In this document: positions 23,990 to 46,730 of the stretch, piece after piece
How positions within the stretch are numbered: the first letter of the stretch is position 1
How the letters are laid out: every line of letters begins with the position of its first letter
NCBI GenBank assembly: GCA_019155185.1
Contig: CM032795.1
Span: forward strand, 17,215,795 to 17,279,794
Reading direction: 5' to 3'
Source of the DNA: Beaufortia kweichowensis
Taxonomy: Eukaryota > Chordata > Actinopteri > Cypriniformes > Gastromyzontidae
Length of the DNA: 64,000 nucleotides
The notes under the pieces: generated by a model
Told to the model about the DNA's origin: nothing
Seen by the model: only the letters and a program-made list of their open reading frames with translations
The model's database searches: none
Position numbers and translations under genes: made by a program

Positions 23990-24970
23990 CAGCAAGCGCC
24001 GCCTATGCTTCAGCTCTATTCATAGAGAGAGAGAGAGACGCAGACTCCCACCTCGCCGTGAGAACAGAACAGTGCCTAACCGGACGTGCGTTTCTCTTCC
24101 ATACACCGCGCGTTGCTCACGGGGGCGCGGATCCAGGTACGCAGCTGGCGTCGGGAGCTCGAACCTGCGGAAAGGACACGGATCCAGGACCGGGACTGAC
24201 ACTGAGGATGATGAAGGTGAGGGTGATGCTAACTGTGATTCCGGTGATGCTCCTGTGAGCGCCATTCTTGAGGCTTAGCGACGGCTAGAAAAAAGGGGGA
24301 GGGGGTGTAAAGTCTTATTTTTACGATGGTGGATATACACATTTAAATAGAGGTCGCTATCAAGGGTGTCATTTCTGCATTTTTTCGTTTTATTTAACTC
24401 TTCGCCCGAAAGCTTGCGTCGCACGAACGGCTAATGGATGCTGCCCGTCCGCCCGCAAGGAGAGACTCTCACCGTTCCAGTGCTATGGAAACGGGAGACA
24501 AGGAGCGAGCGCGCGACAGAGGGGGATACCCAACATCTCAGCGTCGCCTCGGGCACGTCAATGACGTTGGAATATTTCGCGTTTCTAAACGTGTCACCGT
24601 TATAAAGCGCTCACTTTTAACTGAAGTGCGATTTGCATTGTATGCGTGTGCGTAAAATCCGTAGGGTTTGCCGCGGCGCGCTGCCCGCTCGCGTTTTCGC
24701 GTTCACTGATGACGAACGATCGGTTCGCACCGGCGTTCTGTAGTCAAGTGTTGGAGCGTTTGTTACAGACGTATCGGCGGTGCGCAGTTTATTCGTGCCA
24801 AAACGCGAGTGACGTTTTGTCTCATTCGTACGCGCTCGAGACTTACCTTAGGCCGGCGATGACGGGGCTTTCTGTCAAGGGTTTGAGAGAAACAGAAAAC
24901 GTTAAAGCCGAGGAGAGATGCGACGTAAGCCGATGTAACGTTTAATTTAGGCTGCAGGTGCGTTGACGGT
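23990..24970. promoter_or_regulatory. CpG-rich block, possible distal arhgef9 promoter
   Basis: About 1 kb with far more CpG and GC than its neighbours, typical of a vertebrate CpG-island promoter. It lies 8 kb upstream of the arhgef9 SH3 exon, and no other gene is seen for it. At 24208-24216 ATG ATG AAG precedes a donor (AAG|GTGAGG), and this phase would join in frame to the SH3 exon acceptor at 32342. Direction and target gene are inference. Confidence 0.4.
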
Positions 24971-25261
24971 GAAACTCGCGCACTCGGGGCCTTGTGCGGC
25001 GTTCAGCATGCGCACGTGAAAGGACTCTCGACTATTTCGACTTGTATTTTTGTTTATAAACTGTTGAGGGAGGAAAGTGAGGTGTGTCAGTAAACGCATT
25101 TTCATTTGGACTGAGCATGAGTGCACTCAAAGTCCCTCTAATGCTCCCAGGTGCCTGGCGACAGGGGGACACCGCGTCTACCCATCCTGAGTACTGGCTG
25201 TGCTTCTTACTTGCTCGTTTCAAATGCATCATCAAACTGTTTTTCTATATTTTTACATTAA

Positions 25262-25396
25262 TGCGTTTGGCGCTTTCATCCAAAGCAACTTAACAATATA
25301 CATTTATCAGTAAGCTTTGTGTGTTCCCTGGGAATTAAACCCACAACCATCGCACAGCCAACGCAATGATCAACCAAGTGAGCCACAGGAAAATCA
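25262..25396 (+). mobile_element. tRNA-derived SINE fragment (family shared with 34968)
   Basis: The segment runs from GCGTTTGGCGCTTTCATCC through AAAGCAACTTAACAATA, CCCTGGGAATTAAACCCAC and CCAACGCAATGATCAACCA. The same order of motifs occurs at 34968-35112. The reverse strand of the second half resembles a tRNA with a B box, so this is a degraded tRNA-type SINE common in cyprinid genomes. Confidence 0.65.
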
Positions 25397-28300
25397 TTTT
25401 TGCTTTTCTTATATACAATAATTTTATTTACAGAGGAGCCCCAAAACATGTTTACCCATAATCACATTAGACATATTGGCTTTTACAGAAGCTAGGAAGG
25501 ATTTTGTATGTGTGTGGATAGAAAATTGTATGGAGGCAATTGCACCTGAGTGGTTCCAAATTGAGGCCATGCTTTCTTCAAGGTTCAAACACAAGAGCGG
25601 TTGCTTTAAACATGTGACCTGGATGGTTTGTTCAATCAGGTCGCACACGGTTCATGTATGCGTATAGTAATGTTAACCCAAAGTGAGTTAAAGCTCATTA
25701 GAATTCAACGAACCACTCTTGTAACACGTTTAATCTTAACTGGACCCCCTCTGTAAGACAGGCATTTGGTTTCTCTCATTTAAGATGATTACAGAATTAT
25801 TGCCATCAGCTAAAACATGAATTAGCTGAATTTAAAGTTAACCAGACACTTGATCTTGTGTCTTTGGTGTTTCATGTGTTCACGCTGAGAGCATGTATTT
25901 GCAGATCTGGGATTTTGTTGTGCTTTGGATCATAATGCTTTGGATGCATCCCACTGAAGTGCCGGAGTCGTTGACTCACTGTCTCTACAGAGAAAAATTT
26001 GAGTCCTGAAACTTTACTGATGGTGTGCAGCTTTGACTACTGATGAAATTTAGACTCTCAAAAACACTTTTCATGTCAGCTGACCAGCATAAAATTGCTA
26101 ACTGTGTATAATCTTCATGCATGCGGCATCCCCTGTTTAATTTTTGAACAGTATATTGCTGTAATAAATCATTCTGCAGGAACAGTGACCCTGTTAATAT
26201 GTAGCTGCTACACCTTTTTAGCTGTACTGACTGTTTTCTTTTAAAGCAAACATTTGACCGTACGTGATACAAAACCTTTATCACACCAAACATATTCATC
26301 AGTGTGTTTATGTTCTCTCACGTTTTTCTTCTTCATCAATATCAGACAATATTAGAAACACCAGACGGTACATTTTAACAGATTGTCACATGGGAGGAGG
26401 TTGTATGAACACACTGCAATTATGCATTGAGACATCAGTTAGCACCGGTGTGGGATGTTGAACGCTGACTGTCATTCTATATTGCCAGGCTATGGCAGGA
26501 TATTTTCATCTGCATTAGCATTAGCAGTCACTGTCTGCAGTCCTTCTCTCCCGACAGGTTGAATGTGTCTGTTATAGTAGATGTAGACTAGTGAAGTGAA
26601 GCTTTCAGAGCATTTCTTTGAAATGACTTTGTTTTGGTTGTTTTGATTTCTTTTCATTCTGCAAACTTTCATTTTTTGTAGATGTGTATAGTTTGAATCT
26701 ATGGACTGTAAAATATAATGTATATTCTCTCTTGCTATTATATGTGTATAAATCTATATATATCTAATAGAAACAAATGAATTACTAATTATTTGATCTT
26801 TATCTTTAATATTTTGAAAAAAGTACAATGCTTCACTTTAGTTTCACTTTATGCCACTATGTTCATACACGAGCAGACTCTAATCCTGTCCACCGTAGCC
26901 ATCTTAAAATGCATCAGAACTCTAGAACTATTACGTAAAAATGACTGAGGAATGAAGGTTCCGTAGATTATATGAAGGTTCTGATCTGGCGATGAAGGGG
27001 GTGAAGTTTCAGGAATGTTCCACGGGGCTTGTGTACGTTCACATGGAGAGGCATGTGCATCCGAAAATATGACTACGTAAGTGCGGGAAGAGTGGGAAAA
27101 CCGAGAGAATGGCCAGATTTAGAAACATCTGCACAGGGAGCATAGGCTGGGAATCCACCCACCCACACACACACAGTGAATTGATATGAGCTGTATCAAA
27201 CACACACACACATGTATCTTTTGCATCTTTCATGCCTGAAAGCCTTTTGTGCATTTTCTCTGCTTGTGTTTGTTTTAGGAACCGTGTGGGCAGGCGATGC
27301 ATGGGTTTAAAGCATTTATAATCTAAAATTAGACCTTAAGAAAGTGCAAAATGTTTTATCGGGATGATTCATATGAGAACGTGAAGGGAATAACAGGCTT
27401 AAGCAGCATCATACTGCTAAGCGGCCTCGACTAAAACATCGGTTCATGATGTTACTTCTCTGTCTGTATGGCTCATCTCCTCCTGCAAGATATTATGAGA
27501 ATGAATGGATATACCAGTTTGTGTGAGCGGTTTTCATATAGAAAGTGCAACTGCATTCCCTCTCTCTTTCTCTCTCCACGTGCTTTCACCAGCTCTCCTA
27601 GACTCTTAGCCCACTGTACTCCGATTACATAATCGTCCTCCCTAGTCAGGTGTGTGTGCGTGTGTGTCTATGGTGAGGCAGCATCCTCTGGTCTCTTAGA
27701 TGTTCTCTTTCTTTTCCCCTCTCGCTAAAGAAGAATGCTGCGCTATAGCTTTCTGAATTATAGGGCTGTTCTGTTTGTGAAACAACAATGATGATGCTGA
27801 ATGAAGCAAGCGATTCATTTGTGTCGCACCTTTCTGTCTAGACATCCGAAGCTCTTTATTCGTTAAAGGGAACTTAAGTAAGCCACCTCCATTTTGTAGC
27901 AGCATCTTGATGAAATGATAGTGATCAGAGAAGCGGTGTGCTAACCTGCAGCAGCTGTTTTGTTGGGTGGCGTCAAGATAGTAGATTATTGGACATGGAT
28001 CAAATGGGTCTTTCGGGACAGATGTTAAAACTATTGGAACTATTGTCACGTTTATCCACACATGCAAATATTGCACATACACGCAGACTCAGGCTCCAAA
28101 ATTAACAAAACTACCATAAAAATATTCCCTGTGACATATGCATTATATTTTAAGTCTTCTGTTATTTTAATAACTTCTGTAAGTTATTCACATTTGTAAG
28201 CACATATGTTCATGTGGTTTACTTTTATGATACACTTTGTTCATTGCATGAGATTTTTTGGTCACATGCTGAGAAACCTCTGTTTTGTTGTGTGTTTAGA

Positions 28301-28454
28301 GGACCTTAATATAAAAAAAGAATGAATGTTAGGGAAAAAATGTCAAATACGCTAATGTCTGAACAGTACTTCAAAAATGCATGATTGACCAAGGAAGTCT
28401 TGCCTTTTTACACAAAAATGTAAATTATTGAATCATTTATTGAATCATTCAATT

Positions 28455-28633
28455 TACTTTCTTTCTTTTGCAGAACACAAAAAATATATTTTAAAGAACG
28501 TTGGTGACTAAACACCATTGACTTCCACTGCAAGGAAACAAAACCACCGAGACAATTCCCAAAATGTCTTTTTTTGTCATATTTTGCGAATAAATAATGA
28601 CAGAACTTTTATTTTTGGTTAAACTATCCCTGC
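28455..28633. mobile_element. Degraded inverted-repeat (MITE-like) transposon fragment
   Basis: The segment shares GCAGAACACAAAA, AACGTTGGTGACTAAACA, CATTGACTTCCACTG and a terminal GGTTAAACTATCCCTGC with the better-preserved copies at 51860-52124 and 53307-53569. It is a non-autonomous element with no coding capacity. Confidence 0.6.
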
Positions 28634-29403
28634 AAATTCACTTAAAAGCGTTGAGAGCATACCTGTTGGTGTACCGGTGTGTAATTCTGGACAGCCATGT
28701 CCATCTTGTCTCAAACCCTATCAGCTCTGGTCAAATGTCAGTTTAAGTGAAAGCTCAATGATTTCGGTCAAAAGTTTAAGAGCTGCCCACTCAATTTACC
28801 TGTGAGATAATCAATTTAATGAGTGTGAAGTCTGCCTGTTGGCCAAATGACAGGAGTAGTGTAGATGTGTGCATTAAGGCATTCACATAGAGAAAGAGTG
28901 ACTGAGCAAGAGAGCGAGAAAAAAAGAAAGCAAGAATGTTCCTGAGCACAGTTCATTCATGCAAGAATAAAAGCAAGAGAAACTGAGAGAAGAATAATAC
29001 ACACAAAGACATAGACCTCTAATACTAGTGTTACAACACTGCTGTTTATGAACAGATTGCTCTGTTTAGCTGGTACAGACACTGTTTTATCCTGCTAAAT
29101 ACATCCTTATCCAATCTGATAATCTCATGGGCTGTTACATCATTTTGCTGTGTGAGTATAATCATTTTAATGTGTGGTTGATAGCCTACAGCTTCATTAC
29201 ATGCAGTGCCACCTTCAGCAGCAATATCTCACACATGAGAATTAGCTGTGGGTGAATTGGGATGTTTGAGGGTTGCACATGATCCTCATCAGCTGTTTTT
29301 TCGCTGTTCCGGTATGATCTGATGTGGCTGGGACAGAAACACAGCTTTTTCACTGCAGTTTTTCTGACTGATTTGCATAATCCTACTGCCTCCTGTTCCC
29401 TTC

Positions 29404-29465
<62 letters not shown>
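29404..29465 (+). repeat. GA microsatellite
   Basis: About 60 bases of almost pure GA dinucleotides with one interruption near the left end. Confidence 0.95.
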
Positions 29466-29469
<4 letters not shown>

Positions 29470-30999
29470 GCAGCACATTGCAACATTGAGAGAGAGTCTG
29501 CATTGAGAAACATCAGTGTGAAGGTGCCCTCGGTAATTTTACCTCATTAAAAAGTTTTTTAAGAGATAATAAGTTTGTGAAATGGTGATTCTGGTCATAT
29601 CAGTAGTTTAATAATAGCTGATTTATTTTTCTTTTGTCTTGATAACGCTGTATTATCTAATACCTTGCAAACAGCATATTTCTACAATGACATTAGTAAC
29701 ATTTAGATTTTTGATCTGGATTACGGATGCACATCTGTATTAAATACACACACTAGCACACACATTGAGTGTACTTCTTCACAAAACAACATTCTCTCTC
29801 AAGATTCTCTCTCTTGTAACACTAAAGAAGTTTTGTCCTGCCTAGCCAAGCTCTAAAAATGACAAAAACTACAATATTCTCTGTGTTTTGTTCATTATAT
29901 TTCAAGTTTTCCAAAGCCATGTGATGTGTTTTGTTCAAATAAGAGACCACGTTTGTGTTCACATGTTTTTGTGTATTACTTTTTCAGTTCACCTGCCCTC
30001 GGGCTGTGAGCTAACCATTTTTAGATTACAAGTCATAAAAAACTATTTTCATTTCTGGGAAAACTCTTCTTTTAACAATGACACAGATCTGTGTCCAGTA
30101 CCCAGGTAATGCATTCTATACACTCAGATACACACAGCCTCTGGTAGATAAGAGGTGATGGAGTGATAATTCAAAGCCTTAAAGGGTATCTGTATGTGTT
30201 CACACACACAGCTGTTTGTGTTCAACAGAACAACAGAATTCAGTGATTGAGTCCAGATATCAGTTCACCAGAGACCTCTCTCATTTACCCACAGTGACAC
30301 AGTGTACAGTGTACAGTGACACTGAGATAACAAGTGTGTAGTAAGTTTTATGTCTTCTTCTATTTGGGGTTTTCTTTTAATGCACAGGAACATTTTACAG
30401 ACTACCAGCTTCTGCACTAGACAAAATGAATGATAGAGAATAAAGTCAAATATGGAATTGTGGGTGTGAAATCTTGGATCTGATTATGTGTGAGTGTTTC
30501 TATGAAATGAATTACCCAGCCATCAGCTCTGACGACTGTCATGGAAACATGCTTGTTTCACCAAATTGGTTGTTTTAAACTCTGAATTTATTCCTTTGTG
30601 TATGTAAAGTCAGCAAAAAACACAACTCATTATTACTCAAGCATATAAGATGGGGTGCAAGCACACATTCTCTGTAGACTACCAGAATAAAAGTACATTG
30701 CTGTAAAAGTACATTGCTGTGGTATTTAATTTTACAATAAATATATTTTATTCTTACAATAACTGAACTGAATATTTTTTTACAAAAAGTATGTATTTGA
30801 ATTGAATCAATATCTTAATTAGGTAAAATTTGTTTGTGTAATTATTAAACATGTTAAATGAGGAACAATAACTATTTACAAGATATACATCACAAATACA
30901 ATACAGCAAAAGTACAAATTGAGTTTTCAATGTATTTAAGACCTAGATTTTAAGAGCGTTTACTTTAAAACTTTGATCGACATTTGAGCGTGTTTACCT

Positions 31000-31298
31000 T
31001 CTAGGCGCGCACCCGTACCTGTTCAGATCTTTCACAGTGCACGAGCACGCAGAAATCGCGCGTCCGCCTGTCAGTGGAAGCGCATGCTAGTCTCTCGCGT
31101 TAACCGCTGCTATTTTAGTTTTTTTCTATATTTTCGCATTCGTGTTTCTTCGTCGCGCTCAAGTGTCGATAATTTATGCAGTGTTGCTCGTTTAAAGCTG
31201 TCGGATATATTAACTTTAAAGGAAAACGTTGACAAATGATACCATCGCCTGGATACTGTATCAATATGAATCCTATTTGTTATATGTAACGACTCCAG
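31000..31298 (+). promoter_or_regulatory. Proximal arhgef9 promoter and probable non-coding first exon
   Basis: CpG-enriched sequence ending in a strong donor, CCAG|GTGAGC, at 31298/31299. It contains TCTCGCGTTA at 31093-31102 and a short upstream frame (31236-31289, 17 codons beginning MIPSPGY). It would splice to the exon starting at 32116 after TTTCTGTAG, whose first long frame starts at 32176. The transcription start is not resolved. Confidence 0.5.
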
Positions 31299-32175
31299 GT
31301 GAGCACAAATGCATCTAATTTAATTCATTTTTGTTTTGTTGTGAAGTTCTGCTGGAAAAACAATACAAATTCCAGTTTGCATTATAAATACTATTATGAA
31401 TTATCAGCTGTTCTCCATTAAACGTTTTATTTTAAAACCATTCCAAATTTATGTGATGTATTTTGGGCCTTAATTCAGTAGGATTTAATGGCGTCGTATT
31501 TGCCAGATAACGTACCAGTAGAACTCAATACAATGTTACAATGTCTGTGATGGTTGACACTTCATCCAAGAAAGTTCAACAGACTGGCACTGGGAACTGA
31601 TGCATGTTGAACCACATCTTCTCTGAAATGATTTGTTTCTCCATAGATTATATCGCTTTTTAAACAAGTTTGATTACCTGTCAAACAGTATTTTCTCCAC
31701 TTCTCTCTCATTATGTACCTGTAGGACAATTTAACAATAAAAAATGTTAATAAATATAATTGTTAATCCCAAATACTGACTGAACTTTTCAAACTCAAAG
31801 CACAACCAAACTGAGACATGCCCTTCTGTAGGGAGAAAGACTAAATCAATTCATTTTTATCTCAGCCTACATGCTTCCAAAGCTTTTTTGGCACCTTTAT
31901 TTCTAAGATGAGTTCCAAGTCAAAACAATTGAATAATAACAAGACAAACCCAAATGCGCTATAGCATTATATCTCAACACCCCTGTCCGTTTTGATTTTG
32001 TTGACTGTAAAGTGGACCCCAGCATGTGACTGTTTGATGTTAATCCAGATTGTTTCTCATGTTACGTAACTGTCGTCCTGCTGTATCTAATCCTGTGTCT
32101 TCTCTCTTTCTGTAGTTGGTCAACTGAGGGCGGGGCTCTGTAGTAAGGAAGCCTTAAAGGGCCTACTATCGCAAG

Positions 32176-42320
<10,145 letters not shown>

Positions 42321-44340
42321 AACACACCTCCACCAGGGGTTGGAGACACCAGCTTCTGTATTTCTGGAAAAGCACTATTCTATTTAAGATATATCTGCGG
42401 ACGTTAGGAGTACCGACATGACACACAAACTACAGGAGAGAGGATGGACCTCGCTTTACTGGGGTTTACCAGTTTTGTTTTACTGGGGTTACGGGGACAT
42501 CTTGCTGGGCTGGTTGCACTGAATTCTGCACACTATATTATATTCACTAAAAATAAAACATCTGCGTACACACACACACACACACAATCGCTCTTGGAAA
42601 CCCAACCACATTTTATTCCTCGGCACTCTTCTCTTAGAGAGGTTTTAAATCGTGAAATAAGGATAATCTTCTATTGTTTCTTGTTCTCTACACACAAACC
42701 AACAGAAAGAGAATTTTCACCTTTTAAAGCACTACAGCACCGTATTGACTCTGCTCTCTCTTTCGCCGCCCTGGTGTTCCTCCGTGCACTGTGACTTTGA
42801 GGGCATTCTCTCTCTCACCCAATCTCTTTTTGCTCTATCGGTCTCATACTACATATTACCATGTGTTTTGCCAACAGTTTAAGCCTGGACAAAACCTCAA
42901 ATTTGATTTTTCCTGGACAATTTCTCTTGGATGGATCCTGCTGCATTCTTCAGTTCGTTTGCATGAAATTCTACACAGGTCATTTATTTGTGTTACTCTA
43001 TTCGTACGGGTCAAAGTCACAAAGAACAGCGCATCTCGGTCTGCAAAATCTTTACAAATTCAAGTTGCTCATGCCAATCGGTTTACAGGAAATATGGATA
43101 TCTAAACAGAACAACGTTGATATTCAGAGAACATACAATCAATTTAATCAATCAAGTCATTTCGTTTTGCTAGAGCTTTAAAGACACCTTGAAAGGAAAA
43201 TGGTTGTGCTTTACAAATTCAGTTGGACTGTGGACCGTTGTAGCCTGGTCTTTGCTTCGCCACTGTTTTGTCAACATCAGTTCAGTCTGCCATCAGACCT
43301 AAGAACCTGATCAGATGTTTACTGATACTACTATGGTTTATTTTTTCTGGAAAGTAACACCGCCTCTGAGCTCTGTCTTCATTGGAGGAATTCTCCAGAT
43401 ATCTGTTTGGAGGAGGAACAATCCATTGAACAAGATGACTGTAATCTCACCGATCAACCTCCCAGTGATGTGCCAATTCATCTCTATTGTGCCAAAACAG
43501 TCTGGTTGCCAAATTTTCTCAAACAGGTACACTGGCATCTGTTAATGCCAAACCCCATGAGCTGGTACCCCGCCATGTGACTTCTCAGGCGAAAATTAAG
43601 ACAGCAAATTTGGTTATCGCTGCTAGGATTAGCATGACATGGAGTTTAATTTATTTGTTGTTTTGGTTTTATATATATATATATAATTTATATATATAAT
43701 TTATATATATATATATATATAATTTATATATAGTATTTATTTATTTATTTATTTTTGTCCTACATTAAAGGGACTTGTACAAAATTTAATTTATGGTATA
43801 TTCGGGTTTTGTCTGATTCAAAAGATAGTATTTAGTCCAATCACAATATTTAAAGTATTGCTATAAAACATTATTTATTCTATTATAGTGTGATATTTTT
43901 TCCATCTTGATCCTCTTTATATATTTTAGAGTTTCTGCTGGAAAGTTAAAGACCCTTTAGGGCAAGAAAAAAGTAAGAGGACCGTATGGAAGAAATATGT
44001 CACACGTGTGTACTAAGTGCCACATTAAACTATTATGTTACAAAGGAAAATATCAGTTTAATATTTTTGATTCGGTGATCTGAAATAAGAACATTATATC
44101 ATTATTTCATAATAAACTTCATTATGGATACAACAGAGTGGAACTGAATATATGCTTCCTCTGGTGTTACTGCTGCTGTCTATTTGCAGAATGAATGTGA
44201 TATTATGCTGTTTTATGTATGAATATTAACATTTAGTGGGAAACTTCAAATTTACTAGAAATGTGTAAATAACCTTTTATTGAAGTAATATCCACAAATA
44301 ATTGTTATTTTCAACGTAATAAAAAGTTGAATTGCAAATA
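42321..44340 (+). other. arhgef9 3' untranslated region
   Basis: No coding exon follows the TAG at 42318-42320. Sequence is consistent with a long 3' untranslated region. Candidate polyadenylation signals are AATAAA at 44111-44116 and 44318-44323. An AT-dinucleotide-rich tract lies at 43671-43755. The 100-codon open frames within 42444-43181 look like chance. Confidence 0.5.
43671..43755 (+). repeat. AT-rich simple repeat
   Basis: Runs of TA dinucleotides broken by AATTTATA, then TTTA tetranucleotides. Confidence 0.9.
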
Positions 44341-44344
44341 TTAA

Positions 44345-46730
44345 AGCTGTAATTCTCTAGGTTTATATGACAAAAAAATGCGATGCTCGAGTCATGCAGA
44401 ATGCTCATGTCAAAAACATTTTCAGTAACTAAAGTTCACATTTAAATAATAATGAAATCTTTTGTTTGTCTAGGTTTGCCTGCACAATCTTCATAAATTA
44501 AGAGCACGGTATGTAAGCTAATGTAAGACTTAATCATTTTTACTTTGTAGGCGATACAAGAAACCCATTGTGCAGATTTAAAATAAAGTTGGGACCTGTG
44601 ATAGACATCTCGGGACCAAATCACTTTTCATTTGGGCCAGTAAGCAACCTCTTCGAGAATAACAACTTTCTTTTTTTATTCAATTATTACTTTAGCAACT
44701 TTCCATGACGACCCTCCATCACAGTGGGAGGATTTGGATGGTCAGGTACCTCCCACATTTTCTTCAGAAATGTTTTGCTTCTTGAGAAAATGTATGTCTA
44801 GTTATTAAATACTGTCATCACCCAAGGCATTTACATTACAGTGAGGTGTGTAAATATACTTTTGGCATTTTGAACGTGTTTGTATGCCCAAATGCTGAAC
44901 ATGTGGCCATGTTTACTGATTAATTGGTGATCATTTAAGTAAGGGCCCACAGCTTTTAAGTAATGCTTTCAAGAAATCACTCAGAAGTAAACAAACTGCA
45001 AGACTCTTTAAAATGTACCAAATCTCCAATGCAGATGTATTTAAGAAAAGAGTCTATCCTTGATTTGTTTTTGGTTTTCGAGTTTATTGAGCGGAACTGC
45101 TAAAATGATTTTATTAAGTTCTGTTCAATATGCATCACAATAATTTACCTGCTGATGTATAGACATCCACTGTTTCACACAGGTTAGTAAGGTCTCTACA
45201 TTTAAAAAACGCTCGCTCGCTCGCTCACTCACTCCCTCCATTACTTCATGAAAGATAAAGCATAATGCTGAAGATAAACTGAAGATGATCACAGTGATAG
45301 TTTCCCATGAGATCTGTGTGCTCTTGCCAGTACAGCAAAGTTACAATTTGACTAAAAAAACGTGTCATAATCATAGCATGACAGGGCACTAGAATTCCAC
45401 ATAACAAAAATACATTCGTAATGCCTCATAATGGTGAACCGGTTCAAAGGAATTGGAAAAATACATTCTGATAATTGTTGACAGACCATGTGAGGTCAAT
45501 AATAAGACAGTGGTCAAACATATTCAACATTCATTATTCATTCAACATTCAATCTTGAAAAAAGAAAACACAGATCTATCCAGACAGAATTCCCTTCTAG
45601 AAGAATTTCCTTCAAAGTTCTGATATCCTTCTTGAATCTTTGTTCCAGCGTCCAATCACAGTGTTTGGTTCCAGTGGTCTAACTCTCATGAAACATATCT
45701 TATCATATCAAGTCCATGTTAAACATGATCTTCAGGGCGTTTCAAACCAGTGCAAAAGACAAGTCATTTTTGATACACTTCAGTGATTGTACACATCATA
45801 AATATGTAACAAATTCATAATATTCACTTTAAGACTTCATAACACGCTTGAAATATTTGATATTTCAGAATTCATAAAGAGGCCATGTGTCACCTGCATA
45901 CTGTACATCAATGATGTAAAACAATGTGCTTTTGCTGCGTTCCAGAAAACCTCAAACACAGAAGTAAACGTCTGAAAGGGGACTTGAAGTCAGACATTTG
46001 ATGTTTAAACTCGGGGCAGATTGATCAACCCCGACCTCAGGGGGACGCGTCATTTGACATCACGTCCAAGATGCTTCCAGTGAGTTTACAGTGAGCTACA
46101 TCATGTGAAAACGTAAAAACAAACTTTAAAAGTACTTTACTGCACGAAGGACATGAGCAAAGTCTCTCCTCCAAGTTGTATTAAACAAATCATAATGTAT
46201 ATCATTTTGTTATTCTTTAATGTGACGAGTTATTGACTGAAACGCATTGAAGTCGGAGGTCAGACAAAATATCCGAAATCCGAGTTGTCTGAAAGGCAGC
46301 ATTAATTCAGGGCATTATTTCACAATAAAGGTGCTGCAAATAGTTTTTTTAAATTCGAAGTCTCAGACAGAGTATGTGCTCATTTGTGCTCTTGCAAACA
46401 AATTTAAATTCTGTTCATGTTCAACTTTTAATGAAAAATATTTGTTAGATAAGAATAATGCTATTAGGAAGGTGTGGATTTCATTGTCAATTTAACTACT
46501 GAGTGCAAGATTTAGTTGTACTTGTATTGGAGGTCTTTTATTCTGGAATAATTTCCTGAATAACCTGCACCATTTTATTTCTGAAGCTTTCATGTCCAGC
46601 TTCTTACCAGCTAATACTACATTCCATTAACATCAGTGTAAAAGACCAAAAAGTACCTGAAATCGCAGATGACAAGTCAAGTTTTAAACCATGTTAATAA
46701 TTTAAATTGTTTGTTTTTTCCCAGAAGGCT
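44345..46730. other. Convergent spacer and gab3 3' untranslated region
   Basis: Between the 3' ends of arhgef9 (plus) and gab3 (minus). TTTATT on the plus strand (AATAAA for gab3) occurs near 46538 and 45082-45115, so the gab3 tail could be about 0.2 kb or 1.6 kb. A GCTC/ACTC simple repeat is at about 45209-45235. No gene found. Confidence 0.45.

Larger units (their letters stand above)
25400..30990. other. Non-coding region upstream of the proximal arhgef9 promoter
   Basis: Probably an arhgef9 intron if the distal promoter near 24 kb is used, otherwise intergenic. It holds a GA microsatellite (29404-29465), a degraded inverted-repeat transposon relative (28455-28633), a tandem duplication of AAAAGTACATTGCTGT near 30689-30720, and a GTGTACA repeat near 30300. 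No convincing exon was found. Open frames, including a 128-codon one at 27696-28082 on the minus strand, have no recognisable content. Confidence 0.5.

Noticed and set aside
23955..24278. Overlapping open frames of about 100 codons at the CpG block
   Set aside because: Open frames on both strands are expected in GC-rich DNA, where stop codons are scarce. Only the short ATG ATG AAG donor context was kept as a possible exon end.
25262..25396. tRNA gene candidate
   Set aside because: The tRNA-like part lacks a foldable acceptor stem and is embedded in a repeated SINE structure also found at 34968.
27696..28082. A 128-codon minus-strand open frame upstream of arhgef9
   Set aside because: No similarity, no coding-type composition and no plausible splicing partners.
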